A stretch of 14,800 bases of DNA from Clostridia bacterium (GTDB lineage Bacteria; Bacillota_A; Clostridia; Christensenellales; Borkfalkiaceae): positions 1 to 14,800 of the forward strand of contig JAFQBR010000251.1 in NCBI GenBank assembly GCA_017399665.1, read 5' to 3'. The translations under genes and the position numbers were made by a program. Shown one piece after another: positions 13,785 to 14,800 of this stretch (positions are counted from its first letter, which is position 1; every line of letters begins with the position of its first letter). The notes beneath the pieces were generated by a model, which had not been told where the DNA came from, searched no databases, and was given only the letters and a program-made list of their open reading frames with translations.

Positions 13785-14800
13785 ATGTTATCTAAGAAGG
13801 AATGTGTAGCCATGCTACTTGCCGGAGGACAGGGTAGCAGACTTTACACGCTGACGTCAAAAATTGCAAAACCTGCAGTACCTTTTGGTGGAAAGTACCG
13901 TATTATCGACTTTCCGCTATCTAACTGTATCAATTCCGGTATTGATACGGTAGGTGTGCTCACACAGTACGAGCCCCTTGAACTTAACGACTACATTGGC
14001 AACGGACAGCCTTGGGACCTTGACCGTATGTACGGTGGGGTACACATTTTATCGCCATACCAAGCAAAGCGTGGTTCAGAATGGTATAAGGGAACTGCAA
14101 ATGCAATTTACCAAAACATCTCTTTTATAAAGAGATACAATCCCGAATACGTTCTTATTTTATCAGGTGACCACATCTATAAAATGAATTACGATAAAAT
14201 GCTTGATTTCCACAAGGAAAACAACGCTGACGTAACGGTTGCTACCATTGAAGTCCCTATTGAAGAGGCATCACGTTTTGGCGTAGTTAACGTTGGAGAG
14301 GGCAATGCTATTAAAGAATTTGAAGAAAAGCCCAAAAAACCAAAGAGTAATCTTGCATCAATGGGTATTTATATCTTCAATGCAGAAAAGCTTTACAAAT
14401 ATTTAGAGGCAGACGAGCTTCAAAAGGGTAGCAGTAACGACTTCGGTAAGAACATTCTTCCCACAATGTTAAACGCAGGCGAAAGAATGTTTGCGTACGT
14501 TTTCAGCGGTTACTGGAAGGACGTTGGTACTATCGACTCTTTATACGAAGCGAATATGGACCTTTTAGGCGCAAAACCTTCTTTCGATATTTCAGATAAA
14601 GAATGGAGAATTCACTCTAAAAACCCAATCGCGCCCCCTCACTATATCGGTGAAAACGGCGAGGTTGTTGGAAGTATTGTTGCTCTTGGCGGTGAAATTG
14701 AAGGTAAGGTAGTTAATTCTATTTTATCTGCAAACGTAACGGTTGAAGAGGGCGCTACGGTATTAGGTAGTGTAATATTTAGTGGATGCGTTATTAAAAA
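13785..14800 (+). CDS. glgC: Glucose-1-phosphate adenylyltransferase, 3' end cut by the window
   Basis: Makes ADP-glucose from glucose-1-phosphate and ATP, the committed and usually allosterically controlled step of glycogen synthesis. The 338 visible residues are open to the window edge; full enzymes have about 380-420. Seen: [20 protein letters not shown] (11-30), the nucleotide-binding P-loop-like region, [20 protein letters not shown] (34-53), GTANAIYQN (103-111), [10 protein letters not shown] (127-136), EEKPKKP (180-186) and [15 protein letters not shown] (243-257), then the start of the C-terminal left-handed beta-helix (about 285 onward). TTGGAGG precedes the ATG at good spacing. By eye it uses more C-ending codons (AAC, GAC, TAC) than its neighbours, suggesting strong expression. 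glgD or glgA would be expected next. Confidence 0.95.
   Translation, partial: MLSKKECVAMLLAGGQGSRLYTLTSKIAKPAVPFGGKYRIIDFPLSNCINSGIDTVGVLTQYEPLELNDYIGNGQPWDLDRMYGGVHILSPYQAKRGSEWYKGTANAIYQNISFIKRYNPEYVLILSGDHIYKMNYDKMLDFHKENNADVTVATIEVPIEEASRFGVVNVGEGNAIKEFEEKPKKPKSNLASMGIYIFNAEKLYKYLEADELQKGSSNDFGKNILPTMLNAGERMFAYVFSGYWKDVGTIDSLYEANMDLLGAKPSFDISDKEWRIHSKNPIAPPHYIGENGEVVGSIVALGGEIEGKVVNSILSANVTVEEGATVLGSVIFSGCVIK

Overview
The window (about 36-38% GC by eye, AT-rich intergenic DNA, strong AGGAG-type ribosome binding sites) looks like chromosomal core DNA of a low-GC Firmicute, most likely a clostridial lineage. Support comes from the der-plsY and comEC-holA gene pairs, a membrane-anchored CdaA diadenylate cyclase, a LexA with a Gram-positive-style operator, and a 6S RNA whose 3' half resembles clostridial 6S RNAs. 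I see no phage, transposase, CRISPR array or tRNA.

Layout: (1) 1-3670: a co-directional run with 38-52 nt gaps: the 3' end of der, plsY, an aldose 1-epimerase-like gene, a DUF1461/TIGR01906 membrane protein gene and asnA, closed by a bidirectional terminator. (2) 3624-3967: the only gap over 300 nt, holding that terminator, a 6S RNA gene on the minus strand with a near-consensus promoter, and the start region of the next gene. (3) 3968-7394: a short RNase Z-like metallo-beta-lactamase, a ComEC channel without the usual C-terminal nuclease domain, and holA with its own promoter. (4) 7396-8471: cdaA followed by a 34-residue single-span membrane microprotein where cdaR normally sits, then a terminator. 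(5) 8523-9614: lexA on the minus strand with a LexA box over its promoter, divergent from a small eight-cysteine protein. (6) 9619-11580: dxs with its own promoter, which contains a 17-nt palindrome, and a terminator. (7) 11616-14800: glgB behind a near-consensus promoter and a ~105-nt leader, then glgC running off the window.

Together these genes cover phospholipid synthesis (PlsY), ribosome assembly (Der), asparagine synthesis (AsnA), global transcription control (6S RNA), DNA uptake and replication (ComEC, HolA), c-di-AMP signalling (CdaA), the SOS response (LexA), isoprenoid precursor synthesis (Dxs) and glycogen synthesis (GlgB, GlgC). The least expected items are a ~26-27 nt element found in three successive intergenic gaps and again inside the terminator after cdaA, the microprotein in place of CdaR, and the ComEC lacking its nuclease domain.
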